From positions 1-14,688 of the forward strand of contig JAMCTA010000116.1 of NCBI GenBank assembly GCA_023381895.1: a stretch of 14,688 nucleotides of DNA, read 5' to 3'. Below the pieces are notes generated by a model. It worked only from the letters and a program-made list of their open reading frames with translations, was not told the DNA's origin and made no database searches. Shown one piece after another: positions 13,113-14,688 of this stretch. The translations under genes and the position numbers were made by a program. Positions within the stretch are counted from its first letter, which is position 1, and each line of letters starts with the position of its first letter. The DNA is from Chloroflexota bacterium. Lineage in GTDB: Bacteria > Chloroflexota > UBA4733.

Positions 13113-14372
13113 TCAGTCCACCCTGTGAAGCTGAGCGCCGAGTGCGGCCAGCCTCAAGATGACGTCTTCATAGCCGCGCTCGATCTGTTCTGCTCCACGC
13201 ACCTCGGTTGTACCGTTGGCGATGAGGCCGGCAATGAGCAGGGCCATCCCTGCGCGGAGGTCTGGTCCCGTGACCCGGAGACCGTGCAGAGGTGTAAGGC
13301 CGGTGACGACACATCGATGCGGATCACAGAGCACGATATTCGCTCCCATGTTGACGAGCTGATCGACGAAGAACATTCTCGACTCGAACATCCAATCGTG
13401 GACGAGCGTAGTACCGTGGCACTGGGTAGCAAGTGTGATCATCGGCGATATCAGGTCCGTGGGGAAGCCAGGCCAGACGTTGGAGTCGATCTTTCGTGTG
13501 GCGACCAGTGACCCACGCTCGACGTGGAGGCAGGTTGGACTCGTGTAGGTGAGGCTCACCCCCATTCGCTCGAGAGTGAGGCAGATCATCTCGAGGTTTT
13601 CTGGTGCCACTCCCTCGATGTCAACGCTGCCATTAGTGACCGCTGCCGCAATAGCAAACGTTCCGATATCAATGTGGTCCGCTGCAACAGTGTATTCAGC
13701 GCCGTGCAAGGGTCTGCCACCCTGGATCGTGAGCACGTTGCTACCCAGACCCTGGATTTCCGCCCCCATGGCGATCAAGAATCGGCCGAAATCAACGACG
13801 TGTGGCTCACAGGCGGCGTGCTTGATGACGGTGATTCCTTCACTGAAGGTCGCCGCCATCATCGTGTTCTCTGTAGCGGTAACGGAAGCCTCATCGAGGA
13901 AGACGGTAGTCCCGGTAAGACCGTCGGACGTGATGGCGAGTGACTTACGATGATCGACCACGCGGGCCCCCAACTTGAGGAGGGCTGTGAGATGGGTGGC
14001 AATGTCCCGCCGGCCGATAGCACAGCCACCGGGTCTGCCTGTGAGCACCCTGCCCGTGCGCTGTAGCACTGGTGCCATAAAGAGGACGGTGCCACGCTCC
14101 TGCGCGACCAGGTCTGGTGGCAGGTGGTGTTCTCGTACCGAGCGGCAACAGATCTCGAGAGTGCTGGGGTCACGCTCAGTGATCTCTGCGCCAACGGCCT
14201 TCAGGATGTCGACCATGACGCGCACAGCATTGATACGCGGCACGTTGTGAATCACGCACACGTCGTCAGTCAGGAGCGTGGCTGCAAGCATCGGCAGCAC
14301 ACCGTTCTTGTTCGCCGCAGCACACACTTTCCCTTTGAGGGGTAGTCCACCCTCAACGAGAAACCCGCTCAT
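13113..14372 (-). CDS. murA: UDP-N-acetylglucosamine 1-carboxyvinyltransferase (MurA) homologue
   Basis: 419 residues, the normal length. MurA transfers enolpyruvate from PEP to the 3'-OH of UDP-GlcNAc, the first committed step of peptidoglycan synthesis, in the cytosol. The protein is the two-lobed inside-out barrel family. Visible active-site equivalents are K22-N23 (in ANKNG), R93, the catalytic and fosfomycin-reactive cysteine C117 in RPGGCAIGRR with R122, D306 in GFPTD, R373 in DLRAG and R399 in ERGYE. Departures from the common sequence are ANKNG where GAKNA is usual and RGTVLFMAP where RASIWALGP is usual, so it is a divergent or second-type MurA. ATG 14372 is chosen because GGGAG lies 6 nt away; GTG 14375 is adjacent. 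It follows the DUF62 gene by 68 bp and precedes the zinc-finger-ASRT gene by 43 bp. Confidence 0.92.
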   Translation of the reverse strand: MSGFLVEGGLPLKGKVCAAANKNGVLPMLAATLLTDDVCVIHNVPRINAVRVMVDILKAVGAEITERDPSTLEICCRSVREHHLPPDLVAQERGTVLFMAPVLQRTGRVLTGRPGGCAIGRRDIATHLTALLKLGARVVDHRKSLAITSDGLTGTTVFLDEASVTATENTMMAATFSEGITVIKHAACEPHVVDFGRFLIAMGAEIQGLGSNVLTIQGGRPLHGAEYTVAADHIDIGTFAIAAAVTNGSVDIEGVAPENLEMICLTLERMGVSLTYTSPTCLHVERGSLVATRKIDSNVWPGFPTDLISPMITLATQCHGTTLVHDWMFESRMFFVDQLVNMGANIVLCDPHRCVVTGLTPLHGLRVTGPDLRAGMALLIAGLIANGTTEVRGAEQIERGYEDVILRLAALGAQLHRVD

Positions 14373-14440
14373 CACACTCTCCCACTCAAGCTGCCGTTAC
14401 AGTAGCATCTCAGCAAACATTGCTAAATAGCGTGTCATCT

Positions 14441-14688
14441 TCAAGCCAACTTTGAAACCCTGACGCGGAGCTCGACGCCACGCCGCGCCCCCGTCATCTC
14501 CTGAGCGCTTCCACCGGGGCTGGCCACCTCGAGGAGTCCAGCGCTCCCGGCAAGCACCACGAGTGTGCCCGCTTCTTGCTCCCCGTACGTACGCACTGGC
14601 TCTAGCATCTTTCCCTCCAGCCACGCTGAGACACCGTGCGTGCGCAGAGCAGTGTGCCATTCCGGGGTGACTACGAGCGTCGTGATCA
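14441..14688 (-). CDS. SAM hydroxide adenosyltransferase (DUF62) family, C-terminal part (cut by the right edge)
   Basis: On the minus strand an open frame enters from the right edge and ends at TGA 14441-14443, giving 81 residues. The sequence includes VRTYGEQEAGTLVVLAGSAG, LLEVASPGGSAQEMTGARRG and VELRV. This matches the C-terminal beta-barrel of S-adenosyl-L-methionine hydroxide adenosyltransferases and related chlorinases/fluorinases (R.YG...pGelva.i.SsG.lEiAv..GsAae.lG...G..v.v). Most members split SAM to adenosine and methionine using water, while the halogenases use chloride or fluoride; the region that would distinguish them lies outside the window. Family length is about 260-280 residues. 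Another frame over the same bases is open but strongly Arg/Ala-rich and was rejected. Confidence 0.72.
   Translation of the reverse strand, partial: ITTLVVTPEWHTALRTHGVSAWLEGKMLEPVRTYGEQEAGTLVVLAGSAGLLEVASPGGSAQEMTGARRGVELRVRVSKLA

Noticed and set aside
14397..14660. An 87-codon minus-strand frame over the right edge
   Set aside because: Its product is strongly Arg/Ala/Gly-rich without domain pattern, and it overlaps in another frame the DUF62 C-terminal domain, which has clear family motifs.
1..14688. CRISPR arrays, insertion sequences, tRNA or rRNA genes, phage genes
   Set aside because: No regularly spaced short repeats, transposase motifs, cloverleaf-like segments or phage structural genes were seen. 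The only long repeats are inside the Ig-repeat gene and are coding.

Overview
The window reads as chromosomal sequence of moderately high G+C from a bacterium, most likely a Chloroflexota member (Thermomicrobia- or Ktedonobacteria-like). This rests on family recognition, not on a search. The clues are a glycosyltransferase of the Agl23-like type fused to an NHL propeller, a secreted Ig-repeat protein ending in a C-terminal domain I associate with Chloroflexota secreted proteins, and the general gene style. There is no phage, transposon, CRISPR, rRNA or tRNA that I can support.

Layout from left to right. (1) 1-586, minus: the N-terminal 195 residues of a MATE efflux transporter that runs off the left edge. 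(2) 738-1307, minus: an unrecognised 189-residue protein with a faint sigma-region-4-like tail, preceded by a TTGACA promoter and a GAAC-N4-GTTC palindrome. (3) 1604-4217, plus: a two-gene unit of an orphan hydantoinase/oxoprolinase subunit A (HyuA) and a YjjX-type inosine/xanthosine triphosphatase, 10 bp apart. (4) 4296-5861, minus: a 14-TM-type DHA2 drug exporter. (5) 6000-7883, minus: a secreted protein with four Ig-like repeats whose DNA carries near-exact 276-bp-spaced repeats, followed downstream by a perfect 15-bp stem terminator. (6) 7884-8391: a 508-bp gap with inverted repeats and a promoter for (7) a tiny cytoplasmic-looking LysM protein (8392-8601, plus). (8) 8891-9640, plus: a NadD/POF1-like nucleotidyltransferase, tail to tail with (9).

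(9) From the right edge to 9653 there is a minus-strand run of four genes: a SAM hydroxide adenosyltransferase (DUF62) cut by the edge, a MurA homologue, a small protein joining a ClpX-type C4 zinc finger to an Anabaena sensory rhodopsin transducer (ASRT) domain, and the large Agl23-like glycosyltransferase with a C-terminal six-bladed NHL propeller.

The most interesting item is the zinc-finger-ASRT protein at 12506-13069. ASRT-type domains have been proposed to bind small molecules, probably sugars. Here one is joined to the zinc-binding module that ClpX uses to dimerise and to dock adaptors and substrates. It lies between a peptidoglycan-precursor enzyme and a membrane glycosyltransferase, and no rhodopsin is visible. 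A sugar-responsive adaptor in envelope biosynthesis is a reasonable but untested reading.
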